Source of the DNA: Mycolicibacterium neoaurum ATCC 25795
Lineage (GTDB): Bacteria; Actinomycetota; Actinomycetes; Mycobacteriales; Mycobacteriaceae
Length of the DNA stretch: 64,000 nucleotides
Direction: 5' to 3'
NCBI RefSeq assembly: GCF_000691525.1
Contig: NZ_JMDW01000008.1
Coordinates: forward strand, 62,001 to 126,000
Shown one piece after another: positions 37,692-46,257 of the stretch. The number at the start of each line of letters is the position of its first letter. Position 1 is the first letter of the stretch. The translations under genes and the position numbers were made by a program. The notes below the pieces were generated by a model, which searched no databases, was not told the DNA's origin, and saw only the letters and a list, made by a program, of their open reading frames with translations.

Positions 37692-39833
37692 TCAGTGGCC
37701 GTCCGCGAAAGCCCGCAGCGAATCGACCTGTTCGGGATCGAGCGACGGTCGCACGTTCTCGCGGGCGGTGGCGACATCGGCGGCGGTGACGTCGGCGGCG
37801 TCGATCGATCGCCGCATGGCGGTCAGTGCGGCCTCGCGCAACAGGGCGACGCAGTCGGCCGCGCTGTAGCCCTCGAGATCATCGGCCAGGGTGTCCAGGT
37901 CGACCTCCGGGGACAGCGGTATCGACTTGCCCGCGGTCCGCAGGATGTCGCGGCGCGCGTCGGCATCCGGCGGCTCGACGAACACCAAGCGCTCGAGCCT
38001 GCCCGGTCGCAACAGGGCAGGGTCGATCAGGTCCGGTCGGTTGGTGGCACCGAGCACGACGACATCACGTAACGGCTCGATACCGTCCAACTCGGTCAGC
38101 AGCGCGGCGACCACTCGATCGGTCACCCCGGAGTCGTGGCTCTGCCCGCGCCGCGGCGCCAGCGCATCGACCTCGTCGAGGAAGACCAGCGACGGTGCCG
38201 AATCGCGGGCTCGGCGGAACAGTTCGCGCACCGCCTTCTCCGAAGACCCGACCCACTTGTCCATGAGTTCGGCACCCTTGACCGCGTGCACGGACAACCG
38301 TCCCGAACTGGCCAGCGCGCGCACCACGAACGTCTTGCCGCACCCGGGCGGACCGTAGAGCAACACACCGCGCGGGGGCTGCACGCCGAGGCGGGCAAAG
38401 GTGTCCGGATGCTGTAGTGGCCACAACACGGCCTCGGTGAGCGCCTGCTTGGTGGCGACCATATCGCCGACGTCCTCGAGGGTGACCGACCCGACTGCCA
38501 CCTCCTCGGTGGCCGACCGTGACAGCGGGCGGATCACCGACAGAGCGCCGGCAATATCGTCCTGGGCCAGTGCGGGCGGCGCATCGTCGGCGCTGGCCCG
38601 TGCGGCGGCACGCAGCGCCGCCTCCCGCACCAGGGCGGCGAGATCGGCCACCACGAACCCAGGGGTGCGCTCGGCGATGGCGTCCAGATCCAGTTCTGCG
38701 GCAGGCACGCCGCGCAACAACACCTCCAGCAGCGCCTTGCGGGTCGCGGCGTCGGGCAGGCTCAGCCCGAGTTCGCGATCACAGAGATCCGGGGCGCGCA
38801 GCCGCGCGTCGACGTTGTCCGGGACCGCGGAGGTGGCGATGAAGGCGACATCCTTGGTGGCCACCGCTTTCCGTAATTCGGTGAGGATGAGCGTCGCGAC
38901 CGGTTCCGGCGTGGCCGGTAACAGGGCATCGATATCGGTGATCAGCAGCACGCCGCCGGACTGCACGGCGGCCACCGCCGCGGTGACGCTGCCCAACCGG
39001 TCGTCGGCGGCCAGGGCGCCGACCTCCGGGCCGTCGAGTTCGACGAGCGTGCGCTCGGCGCACACCGCACGCACCAGGGTGGCCTTGCCGACACCGGCTG
39101 GTCCGGATACCAACACGCCGAGATGTGCTGTCGCGCCGAGCTTTTCGAGTAATTCAGGTTGGTCGAGGGCGAGCTTGAGCCACTCGGCGAGCTTGCCGGC
39201 CTGGGTGTGGGCGCCCTTGAGGTCATCACGCGGGACGGCAGGCTCGGCGGGCGCCTGACTGGGCGTCGGTGCGACCGACACGGTGCCGTCGCCCCAACTG
39301 ACGTTCGAATTGGGTTGCACGCTTACGGTTCCGGCGGGATCGACACCGGTGACGGTAAGCAGTTCGGAGGTCCAGGTGATGCCGACCGAGGTGGTCAACG
39401 CGGTCGTCGCGGCCGAGGTCGAGGTGCCCGGACCCAGATCGCGGGGCAGCAGTGACACCGTGTCCCCGACGGTCAGCACCTTGCCGAGCAACGCCATCCG
39501 CAACGTAGAAGAGGTGACCGACTGCGTGGCCAGGCGGGAACCGGCCAACGTCACCGCGCGGGCGCCGTGCACCGTCACCGGCGCCACCACGACGCCGGTG
39601 TCCTCGCGCAGCCCCGCATTGGACAGCGTCACATCGTCGAGCAATGCCACCCCGGCAGGGGTGCCGGCAGGTGCGATCCCGACGACGGCGGCGGTGCTGC
39701 GCGACCCCAACAGCGATACCGCGTCCCATTCGCGGATCCCAAGCGCGGCGATGGCCTCGGGGTGCAGGCGCACCACGCCGCGGCGGCTGTCGGAGGCCGA
39801 CGTGTTCAGCCGGGCGGTGAGCGTCAAGCTCAT
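37692..39833 (-). CDS. Cdc48/p97-like double AAA ATPase, Rv0435c-type
   Basis: 713 residues. An N-terminal double-psi barrel and related domain (about 1-190) precedes two AAA modules. D1 has Walker A GPAGVGKAT (244-252), but its Walker B reads TDID (299-302) where DE is expected, and it lacks the usual arginine-finger segment. D2 is complete: GPPGCGKT (494-501), FLDEVDA (551-557), ATNRPDLIDPALLRPGR with finger Args 609 and 612. D2 is therefore the likely motor and D1 probably binds but barely hydrolyses ATP. It is presumed to unfold or remodel proteins. ATG 39833 overlaps the pssA stop (ATGA). Confidence 0.88.
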   Translation of the reverse strand: MSLTLTARLNTSASDSRRGVVRLHPEAIAALGIREWDAVSLLGSRSTAAVVGIAPAGTPAGVALLDDVTLSNAGLREDTGVVVAPVTVHGARAVTLAGSRLATQSVTSSTLRMALLGKVLTVGDTVSLLPRDLGPGTSTSAATTALTTSVGITWTSELLTVTGVDPAGTVSVQPNSNVSWGDGTVSVAPTPSQAPAEPAVPRDDLKGAHTQAGKLAEWLKLALDQPELLEKLGATAHLGVLVSGPAGVGKATLVRAVCAERTLVELDGPEVGALAADDRLGSVTAAVAAVQSGGVLLITDIDALLPATPEPVATLILTELRKAVATKDVAFIATSAVPDNVDARLRAPDLCDRELGLSLPDAATRKALLEVLLRGVPAAELDLDAIAERTPGFVVADLAALVREAALRAAARASADDAPPALAQDDIAGALSVIRPLSRSATEEVAVGSVTLEDVGDMVATKQALTEAVLWPLQHPDTFARLGVQPPRGVLLYGPPGCGKTFVVRALASSGRLSVHAVKGAELMDKWVGSSEKAVRELFRRARDSAPSLVFLDEVDALAPRRGQSHDSGVTDRVVAALLTELDGIEPLRDVVVLGATNRPDLIDPALLRPGRLERLVFVEPPDADARRDILRTAGKSIPLSPEVDLDTLADDLEGYSAADCVALLREAALTAMRRSIDAADVTAADVATARENVRPSLDPEQVDSLRAFADGH

Positions 39834-40681
39834 GGGCGGCCCGGCGGCTTGCGCAGGCCCAGCCGCGACATCGACCGCCGGTGGGGCTGCGCCCGACGGA
39901 TCTCGCGGCGCTGGGCCCGACGCTCCTTCGGCATCGCGTCCCAGGCCTCCGGGCGGGCGGCCACCCAGCGTTGGCTGCGCACGGTGAACGGGATGATCAG
40001 CAGGTAACCGATGATGATCAGCAGCACCAGCACGTAGGGGAACAGCAGCAGCGCCGCGGCGGCCGCGGCGATCGCGATGAGCAGGATGGGAGCGGCGTTG
40101 GGCGGCATCGACACCGACTTGAGCGCCAGCGTCGGCACCCGGCTGACCAGCAGGGTGGCGTTGGCGGCGAACCATAGGCAGACGAACCACTGCGAGGTCC
40201 ACCAGCCCTCACCGAACTGCAACATGGCCGCCAGCGGGCCGATCACACCGACCGCCCCGCACGGCGCGGGCATTCCCGTGAAGTACTGCCGGGTGTAGGC
40301 GGGTTTGGAGGTGTCGTCGAGCAAGGCGTTGAAGCGCGCCAGCCGCAGCACGATGCACACCGCATAGAGCAGCGCGAAGATCCAACCCACCGGCGAGGTC
40401 GGCAACAGCGTCACATAGACGACAAGCGCGGGCGCGACGCCGAAGTTCACCGCATCGGCCAGCGAGTCGATCTCGGCACCCATCCGCGACTGGGCATCCA
40501 GTGCGCGGGCGATCCCGCCGTCGATACCGTCGAGCACGGCGGCGGCACCGATCAGGGCCAGCGCGATATGCGGTTGGCCGTCGAGCGCGAACTTGATCGA
40601 CGTCAGACCACAGCAGATCGCCAGGACCGTCGTGGCGCTGGGCAGGATCTTCATCGCCGCCGGCCGCTGCTTGGTGGGCAT
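39830..40681 (-). CDS. pssA: CDP-diacylglycerol-serine O-phosphatidyltransferase
   Basis: 283-residue integral membrane enzyme making phosphatidylserine from CDP-diacylglycerol and serine. The CDP-alcohol phosphotransferase motif DGx2ARx8Gx3Dx3D is complete at about 54-76 (DGGIAR, then G68, D72 and D76), and about eight helices follow. The basic C-terminal tail (about 230-283) is longer than in many PssA proteins. The start overlaps the psd stop by one base, so psd and pssA, consecutive steps to phosphatidylethanolamine, are coupled; psd is translated first. Confidence 0.93.
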   Translation of the reverse strand: MPTKQRPAAMKILPSATTVLAICCGLTSIKFALDGQPHIALALIGAAAVLDGIDGGIARALDAQSRMGAEIDSLADAVNFGVAPALVVYVTLLPTSPVGWIFALLYAVCIVLRLARFNALLDDTSKPAYTRQYFTGMPAPCGAVGVIGPLAAMLQFGEGWWTSQWFVCLWFAANATLLVSRVPTLALKSVSMPPNAAPILLIAIAAAAAALLLFPYVLVLLIIIGYLLIIPFTVRSQRWVAARPEAWDAMPKERRAQRREIRRAQPHRRSMSRLGLRKPPGRP

Positions 40682-41391
40682 CAGGGCAGCTCGGCCAGGA
40701 TCGTCTCGCCGCCGATGGCGCGCTGACCGGCCTCGACCAGGATCCGCGAGCCCTGCGGGAAGTACGTGTCCAGCCTGGAACCGAACCGGATCAGTCCGTA
40801 CGTTTCACCCAACTCCAGCGCGTCCCCGGTCCTGGCGGTGCACACGATGCGGCGCGCCACCAGGCCGGCGATCTGCACGGCGACGATGTCGACATCTTCG
40901 GGGGTACGGATCCACAAGCTGTTGCGTTCGTTGTCCGCGCTCGCTTCGTCCTTGTCGGCCGAGAGGAACTTGCCGGGCCGATGCACCACGCCCATCACCC
41001 GACCGGCGACCGGCGCCCGCTGTACGTGGGCGTCGAAGATGGACAGGAAGATGCTGATCCGGGCCATCGGGGTGTCCCCGAGACCGAGTTCGGCCGGCGG
41101 AACGGCGGTGTCCAGCAGGGTCACCAGGCCGTCGGCGGGAGCCACGACGGCACCCGGTCTGCTCGGCGGCACCCGCGGCGGGTGCCGGAAAAACAGTGCG
41201 CAGAAGCCGGCCAGGCCGAGCCCGGTGTTGCGCAGCCAGCGGCGGTTCCTGCCGGCGGCCGCCACGCCGAGACCGCCGGCGATGAACGGGAGGCCGGCCG
41301 GATGCAGCGGCGGGACGGTGGAACGGACCAATTCGACGAAGCGTTGGGCTTCTGAGCTGTGGTCATCGGGTGAACGCGCAGGTCTGGCCAT
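40681..41391 (-). CDS. psd: Phosphatidylserine decarboxylase
   Basis: 236 residues. It is made as a proenzyme and cleaves itself at Gly204-Ser205 (RFGSRLD) to produce the pyruvoyl prosthetic group. Conserved stretches are [32 protein letters not shown], and [19 protein letters not shown]. It is the short soluble-type Psd with one N-terminal hydrophobic segment (about 35-70). ATG 41391 is chosen for the GGGAG site 6 bases upstream; the frame to 41448 enters moeA. Converts phosphatidylserine to phosphatidylethanolamine. It is 35 bases after moeA and has its own promoter. Confidence 0.94.
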   Translation of the reverse strand: MARPARSPDDHSSEAQRFVELVRSTVPPLHPAGLPFIAGGLGVAAAGRNRRWLRNTGLGLAGFCALFFRHPPRVPPSRPGAVVAPADGLVTLLDTAVPPAELGLGDTPMARISIFLSIFDAHVQRAPVAGRVMGVVHRPGKFLSADKDEASADNERNSLWIRTPEDVDIVAVQIAGLVARRIVCTARTGDALELGETYGLIRFGSRLDTYFPQGSRILVEAGQRAIGGETILAELP

Positions 41392-41402
41392 GTTGGCTCC
41401 CG

Positions 41403-41408
41403 ATTCTA
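41403..41408 (-). promoter_or_regulatory. -10 box for the psd-pssA-cdc48-like operon
   Basis: TAGAAT on the minus strand lies 11 bases before the psd ATG in the only sizeable gap of this gene run. Transcription starting about 7 bases downstream would leave a very short leader, so initiation may be almost leaderless despite the GGGAG sequence. No convincing -35 box is visible. Confidence 0.45.
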
Positions 41409-41426
41409 CGTTGATTTTCGGGCGGG

Positions 41427-42629
41427 TCAGCAGCCGGACATGTCCCACACGTCCAACTGCGCGCCCGCGGCCAGTTGATCGACATCGGCCGGGATGTCGA
41501 GCAGGCAGTTCGCCGAGGCCAACCAGCGCAGATGATGGGAGGCCGGCGGTCCGTAGCTGGTGACGGTGGTCCCGGCGAGCACACCACGCCGGAACTGCCG
41601 CTTGCCGCGCGGTGAGGTCAACCCCTCGGTGAGCGTGGCGCTGATCCGCGGCCGGTCGGGCAGCAGCCCCATGGCCGCGCGCAACGGCGGACGCACGAAC
41701 ACCTCGAAGGACACCAAGGCACTGACCGGGTTACCGGGCAACGTGATGATCGGGACGTCCCCGACCCGCCCACACCCCTGGGGCATCCCGGGTTGCATCG
41801 CCACCTTGGTGAACTCGACCTGTCCGCCGAGGGCATCCTTGACCACCTCGTACGCGCCGGCGCTGACACCACCGGTGGTGATGATCAGGTCCGCGTCGGC
41901 GACGTGCTCGTCGAGAGCGGCGCGGAACGCGGCCGGATCGTCGCGCACCATCGGCGCGGTGACCGCCTCGGCACCGGCCTCGCGGACCGCGGCGGAGAGC
42001 ATGACGGCGTTCGATTCGTAGATCTGACCGGGCTGCAGCGCGACGCCGGGAGCGACCAGTTCCGAACCGGTCGACATCACCACCACGCGCAGCCTCGGCA
42101 GGGTGTTCACCCGGTCCAATCCCAACGCGGCCACCAACCCCAGCGCGGCCGGGGTCAGCAGCTGACCGGTGCGCAACACCGCGGTTCCGGCCGCGACATC
42201 CTCCCCGGCGCGGCGGATGTGCTGGCCGGCGACGGTGGCCCGCCGGATCGCGACCTGGGTTGCAGTGGTGGTGAAATCGGCATCGGTGCCCTCCACCGGC
42301 ACCACGGTGGTCGCACCCGCAGGAAGCGGGGCGCCAGTCATGATCCGCGCGGCAGTACCGGGTTGCAGTGGACGGGTATCGGTTCGGCCGGCCGGGATGT
42401 CGTCGACGACGGGCAAGGTCACCGGCGTCGAGTCCCCGGCGGTGGCGATATCGGTGTCGAGCACCGCGAAACCGTCCATCGCGGAGTTGTCGAATCCGGG
42501 CAGCGAGATCCCAGCCACCACGTCCTCGGCCAACACCAGACCCAGCGCCGCCGCGGTGGGCACAGCGGTGGCCGCCCGGGGGCGGATCAGCTCACCGACG
42601 ATGTGCTGATGCTCCTGGACCGACCGCAT
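41427..42629 (-). CDS. moeA: Molybdopterin molybdotransferase
   Basis: 400 residues. It inserts molybdate into adenylylated molybdopterin to form the molybdenum cofactor. MoeA marks: [50 protein letters not shown], the MPT-binding domain [32 protein letters not shown] and [23 protein letters not shown] 42629 overlaps the SDR stop by one base; the longer frame starts inside the SDR gene. Corresponds in position to moeA2 (Rv0438c) of M. tuberculosis. Confidence 0.94.
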   Translation of the reverse strand: MRSVQEHQHIVGELIRPRAATAVPTAAALGLVLAEDVVAGISLPGFDNSAMDGFAVLDTDIATAGDSTPVTLPVVDDIPAGRTDTRPLQPGTAARIMTGAPLPAGATTVVPVEGTDADFTTTATQVAIRRATVAGQHIRRAGEDVAAGTAVLRTGQLLTPAALGLVAALGLDRVNTLPRLRVVVMSTGSELVAPGVALQPGQIYESNAVMLSAAVREAGAEAVTAPMVRDDPAAFRAALDEHVADADLIITTGGVSAGAYEVVKDALGGQVEFTKVAMQPGMPQGCGRVGDVPIITLPGNPVSALVSFEVFVRPPLRAAMGLLPDRPRISATLTEGLTSPRGKRQFRRGVLAGTTVTSYGPPASHHLRWLASANCLLDIPADVDQLAAGAQLDVWDMSGC

Positions 42630-43552
42630 CAGAGATCGATGTGCACGTCGGTCAGTTCCTCGGATACCTGCCACAGCCGCCGGGCGACCGCCACGTCGTG
42701 GGACTGCTCGCTGGAGGTCACCAGCTGGGGGTGCCCCACCAGCCCGAATGCGGCCACCGGGAAGGCCGGACCGTAATACTGGCCACCGCGCACCGCGGGG
42801 TCGGTGGCCGCGCGCAGCGTCGCCAGCGCACCGACCAGCGGCGAGTTGGTGACCAGGCCGGTGAGCGCGCCCACGCCCGGCAACGAGCTGCCCGGGGTAT
42901 GCCGCATCAGTTCGGTGTTGGAGATGCCGGGGTGCGCGGCGACCGAGAGGGTCGGTTTGCCGGCCAGCCGCCGGTTGAGTTCATAGCTGAACATCAGGTT
43001 GGCAAGCTTGGACTGGCCGTAGGCCGCTACCCGGTTGTAGGGACGACGCTCCCACTGCAGATCCTCGAAGTCGATCTCGGCCTGGATCCGGTGGGCGATG
43101 CTGGCGACCACGACGATGCGTGAGTTATCCACGGCCAGAACGTTTTCCAGCAGCAGTCCGGTGAGGGCGAAGTGCCCGAGGTGGTTGGTGCCGAACTGCA
43201 ACTCGAAACCGTCTGCGGTGGTCTGCTTGGGCGGGTACATCACGCCGGCGTTGTTGATCAGCAGATCGATGCGTGGATGGTCGGTCTTGATGCGCTCGGC
43301 GGCAGTGCGGACCGACTGCAGCGAGCCCAGATCCAATTCGAGCACCTGCAGGTCGGCCTTCGGGGTGGCCGCGCGGATTTTCGCGGCCGCCTGGTCGCCC
43401 TTGGCGGTATCGCGCACCGCGATGACGACGCGCGCTCCGCGGGCGGCCAGCACCCTGGCGGTTTCGTAGCCGAGCCCGGTGTTGGCGCCCGTGACGATCG
43501 CGGTGCGGCCGGACTGGTCGGGGACGTTCGATTCGGTCCATTTCTGGCTCAT
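42629..43552 (-). CDS. SDR oxidoreductase, retinol-dehydrogenase-like (Rv0439c-type)
   Basis: 307-residue NADP-preferring SDR. The cofactor motif TGANTGLG lies near 22-29, LLINNAGVMYPPK and FELQFGTNHLGHFALTGLLL follow, and YGQSK supplies Tyr/Lys. The C-terminal region ends SSEQSHDVAVARRLWQVSEELTDV. It is a paralogue of the SDR at 48567-49463. TATGTT (43560-43565, minus strand) sits 7 bases before the ATG, so this gene and the coupled moeA probably start from a leaderless message. The substrate is unknown. Confidence 0.85.
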   Translation of the reverse strand: MSQKWTESNVPDQSGRTAIVTGANTGLGYETARVLAARGARVVIAVRDTAKGDQAAAKIRAATPKADLQVLELDLGSLQSVRTAAERIKTDHPRIDLLINNAGVMYPPKQTTADGFELQFGTNHLGHFALTGLLLENVLAVDNSRIVVVASIAHRIQAEIDFEDLQWERRPYNRVAAYGQSKLANLMFSYELNRRLAGKPTLSVAAHPGISNTELMRHTPGSSLPGVGALTGLVTNSPLVGALATLRAATDPAVRGGQYYGPAFPVAAFGLVGHPQLVTSSEQSHDVAVARRLWQVSEELTDVHIDL

Positions 43553-43609
43553 GACCTAGAACATACGGCGGCCGGCGACCATGCTCGAGGGATGGGTGCT
43601 CCCGTGATT

Positions 43610-44086
43610 ATGGCCGATCCCACTCATCCGCCCAGCCGTAGTGCGCCGCTGGCTTGGGCGTTGGGGGCGGCGATTCCCTGGCTGATGGTGGCCACCGCGC
43701 AGGTGGTGTGGTTCGTTCTGGATGGCCGGATGCCGTGGTTGCACGCCGCGGTGGCGCTGGCAAGCGTGCTCGGCATGCTGGTCTCGGTGGTGGTGGTGCC
43801 GATCTGGCGGTACCGGGTGCACCGCTGGGAGATCAGCCCACAGGCGGTGTACACCCGAACCGGCTGGTTGGTGCAGGAGCGGCGGATCGCCCCGATCTCA
43901 CGGGTGCAGACCGTCGATACCTACCGCGGTCCGGTGGATCGACTGTTCGGCCTGGCGAACGTGACGGTGACGACGGCGTCCTCGGCCGGCGCGGTGCGGA
44001 TCGTCGCGCTGGATGCGGTGGTGGCCGATCAGGTGGTTGCCCAGCTGACCGACATCGCCGCGCTCGGTGGGCACGACGCCACATGA
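43610..44086 (+). CDS. PH-domain membrane protein, YdbS-like
   Basis: 158 residues. Two N-terminal helices (APLAWALGAAIPWLMVATAQVVWFVL, then WLHAAVALASVLGMLVSVVVVPIW) and a bacterial PH domain (bPH2) with YRVHRWEISPQAVYTRTGWLVQERRIAPISRVQTVDTYRGPVDRLFGLANVTVTT. The start is uncertain: ATG 43592 and GTG 43604 are in frame and no ribosome site is decisive. It overlaps the next gene by 4 bases, forming the usual YdbS-YdbT pair, which is linked in Bacillus to membrane stress and bacteriocin tolerance. Confidence 0.8.
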   Translation: MADPTHPPSRSAPLAWALGAAIPWLMVATAQVVWFVLDGRMPWLHAAVALASVLGMLVSVVVVPIWRYRVHRWEISPQAVYTRTGWLVQERRIAPISRVQTVDTYRGPVDRLFGLANVTVTTASSAGAVRIVALDAVVADQVVAQLTDIAALGGHDAT

Positions 44087-45432
44087 GTGATACCGGGTGG
44101 CAACGCCTTTCGCCACGCATGTTGCTGGTCCATCCCGTGCACGAGGTACTCAACCAACTTCCGCTGTTGATCGGGGCGATCGTGCTGGGGTCGACCACCC
44201 AGAATCCGCTGTGGTCGCTGCTGGGTGTAGGTCTGATCGTGGCACTGGGCCTGACCCGCTGGTTCACCACCAGCTACCGCATCGACGAGCAGGAACTCTC
44301 GCTGCGCAGCGGGGTACTGCATCGCAACGAACTATCCCTGCCGCGCAACAGGATCCGGTCGGTCAGCACCGAAGCCAGACTGTTGCACCGATTGCTCGGC
44401 TTGACCGTGCTGCGGGTCAGCACCGGCCAGGAAGCCAAGGGCGAGAGTGAGTTCAGGCTTGACGCGGTCCGGGCCGAGCAGGTGGCCCAGCTGCGCACCG
44501 TGCTGTTGGGTGTGCCCGACGAGATCGACCGGGGAGACGAGCTGGCCAGGTGGCGGCCGAGCTGGTTGCGCTACAGCCCGTTGAGCCTGTCGGGGTTGGT
44601 CGCCGTCGGTGCCGCGGTCGGGATGGCCTATCAGGCCGGATTCGGTGACCGGTTGCACGGTTGGCTGGTGGTGGCGCTGTTGGCGGGGTCGGTGCCACTC
44701 GCCGTCGGCCGATCGCTGCTGACCTTCGGCAACCTTGTGCTGACCCGTCGCGCCGACACACTGCATCTGGTGCACGGATTGGTCCGGATCCGTGAATACA
44801 GCTATGACCTGCGCCGGTTACGCGGCGCGACGCTGCGCGAACCGCTGCTGGTCCGGGCGCTGGGCGGTGCGCGGCTGGATGCGGTGATGACGGGCGTCTC
44901 CGGGGCGGGGGAGTCCTCGCTGCTGCTGCCACCGTGCCCCGCCGACACCGCCAGGGGCGTGCTGACGCAACTGGCCGGTCGTGCCGATGTGGTCACCGGC
45001 CCGCTGGTATCGCACGGGCCCGCGGCGGCCCGCAGGCGATGGGTGCGGGCGATGGCGGTGCCGGTGTTCGCCCTCGGTGCGCTGCCATTCCTACCGGCGT
45101 GGGGATGGGGGCTGTGGGCGGCAGGCACCGCCGCTGCGGTGTTCCTGGCCGCGGATCGGGTTCGGGCGCTGGGACACCGGGTGGACTCCGAATGGCTGGT
45201 TACCCGCGGGGGCAGCATCGAACGGCATCGCGACTGTGTGCAGACGGCCGGCATCATCGGCTGGACGGTGCGTCAGAGCTGGTTCCAGCGCCGCGCCGGC
45301 GTCGCCACCCTGGTGGCAGCCACGGCAGCGGGAACCAAACGCTATGTGCTGATCGACGTGCCCGCCGGTATCGCGTGGACCGTGGCGGCAACAGCCTCCC
45401 CGTGGGTGGCCGACCGACAGTGGTGCGCTTAG
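44083..45432 (+). CDS. PH-domain membrane protein, YdbT-like
   Basis: 449 residues. Helix pairs near 22-60, 165-205 and 320-355 alternate with bPH2 domains: YRIDEQELSLRSGVLHRNELSLPRNRIRSVSTEARLLHRLLGLTVLRVSTG is the clearest, with degenerate copies after each later helix pair (GNLVLTRRADTLHLVHGLVRIREYSYDLRRLRGATLREP and DSEWLVTRGGSIERHRDCVQTAGIIGWTVRQSWFQRRAGVATLVA). It probably forms a membrane complex with the YdbS-like partner. ATG 44083 overlaps that gene by ATGA; the open frame back to 43654 is a shadow. Confidence 0.82.
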   Translation: MSDTGWQRLSPRMLLVHPVHEVLNQLPLLIGAIVLGSTTQNPLWSLLGVGLIVALGLTRWFTTSYRIDEQELSLRSGVLHRNELSLPRNRIRSVSTEARLLHRLLGLTVLRVSTGQEAKGESEFRLDAVRAEQVAQLRTVLLGVPDEIDRGDELARWRPSWLRYSPLSLSGLVAVGAAVGMAYQAGFGDRLHGWLVVALLAGSVPLAVGRSLLTFGNLVLTRRADTLHLVHGLVRIREYSYDLRRLRGATLREPLLVRALGGARLDAVMTGVSGAGESSLLLPPCPADTARGVLTQLAGRADVVTGPLVSHGPAAARRRWVRAMAVPVFALGALPFLPAWGWGLWAAGTAAAVFLAADRVRALGHRVDSEWLVTRGGSIERHRDCVQTAGIIGWTVRQSWFQRRAGVATLVAATAAGTKRYVLIDVPAGIAWTVAATASPWVADRQWCA

Positions 45433-45441
45433 TCTCGCTGC

Positions 45442-46257
45442 ATGGCTACCGGCGGAGTGCTGTTCGACATCGATGGTGTGCTCGTCACCTCGTGGCAGCC
45501 GATCGACGGCGCCCGGGAAACCCTGCGCGCGTTGGCGGCCAGTCAGATCGCTCGCGCGTACCTGACCAACACCACCACCCGGACCCGGGTGCAGATCGCC
45601 GATCAGCTGACCGAGGCCGGGATGGACGTCACGCCCGACGAGGTGATCACCGCGGCGGTGCTGACCGCCGATTTCGTCAGGGACCGTTATCCCGGGGCCC
45701 GCTGCTTCCTGGTCAATAGCGGGGATATCGCCGACGATATGCCGGGCATCGACCTGCAGGCCTCGGTGGATACCCACGACGGACCGATGCCCGACACCCC
45801 CGACGTGGTGCTGCTCGGTGGCGCGGGTCCGGAATACGACCATGTCACCCTGTCGTGGGTATATGACTGGATGGCCCAAGGTGTTCCGGTCGTGGCCATG
45901 CACCGCAGCATGTCGTGGACGACCACCGAGGGCCTGCGGATCGACACCGGCATGTACCTGGCCGGTATGGAGGAGGGCTCTGGTCGAAAGGCCACGGCCG
46001 TCGGAAAGCCGGCGCCGGAGGGCTTTTTGGCCTCCGCCGCACGCCTAGGTGTCGAGCCCGACGAGATGTTCATGGTCGGCGACGATCTGAACAACGATGT
46101 GTTGGCCGGGCAGGTGGTAGGGATGACCGGTGTGCTGGTGCGCACCGGAAAGTTCCGGCAGCAGACGTTGGATCGTTGGGCTGCAGACGAATTCGCGATG
46201 CAACCCAATCACGTGATCGACTCGGTGGCCGATCTTCCGGAGCTGCTGGGTCTTTAG
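45442..46257 (+). CDS. HAD-superfamily phosphatase, NagD/LHPP-like
   Basis: 271 residues. HAD motif I is FDIDGVL with the nucleophile Asp, motif II is LTNTTTRTR, motif III Lys lies in AVGKPAP and motif IV is VGDDLNNDV. The large C2 cap between motifs II and III fits the NagD-like class IIA group, which includes LHPP and TIGR01458 proteins. The substrate is unknown. TAGTCT (45430-45435) uses the stop codon of the upstream gene as its TAG and sits 6 bases before the ATG, giving a probable leaderless start. Confidence 0.85.
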   Translation: MATGGVLFDIDGVLVTSWQPIDGARETLRALAASQIARAYLTNTTTRTRVQIADQLTEAGMDVTPDEVITAAVLTADFVRDRYPGARCFLVNSGDIADDMPGIDLQASVDTHDGPMPDTPDVVLLGGAGPEYDHVTLSWVYDWMAQGVPVVAMHRSMSWTTTEGLRIDTGMYLAGMEEGSGRKATAVGKPAPEGFLASAARLGVEPDEMFMVGDDLNNDVLAGQVVGMTGVLVRTGKFRQQTLDRWAADEFAMQPNHVIDSVADLPELLGL

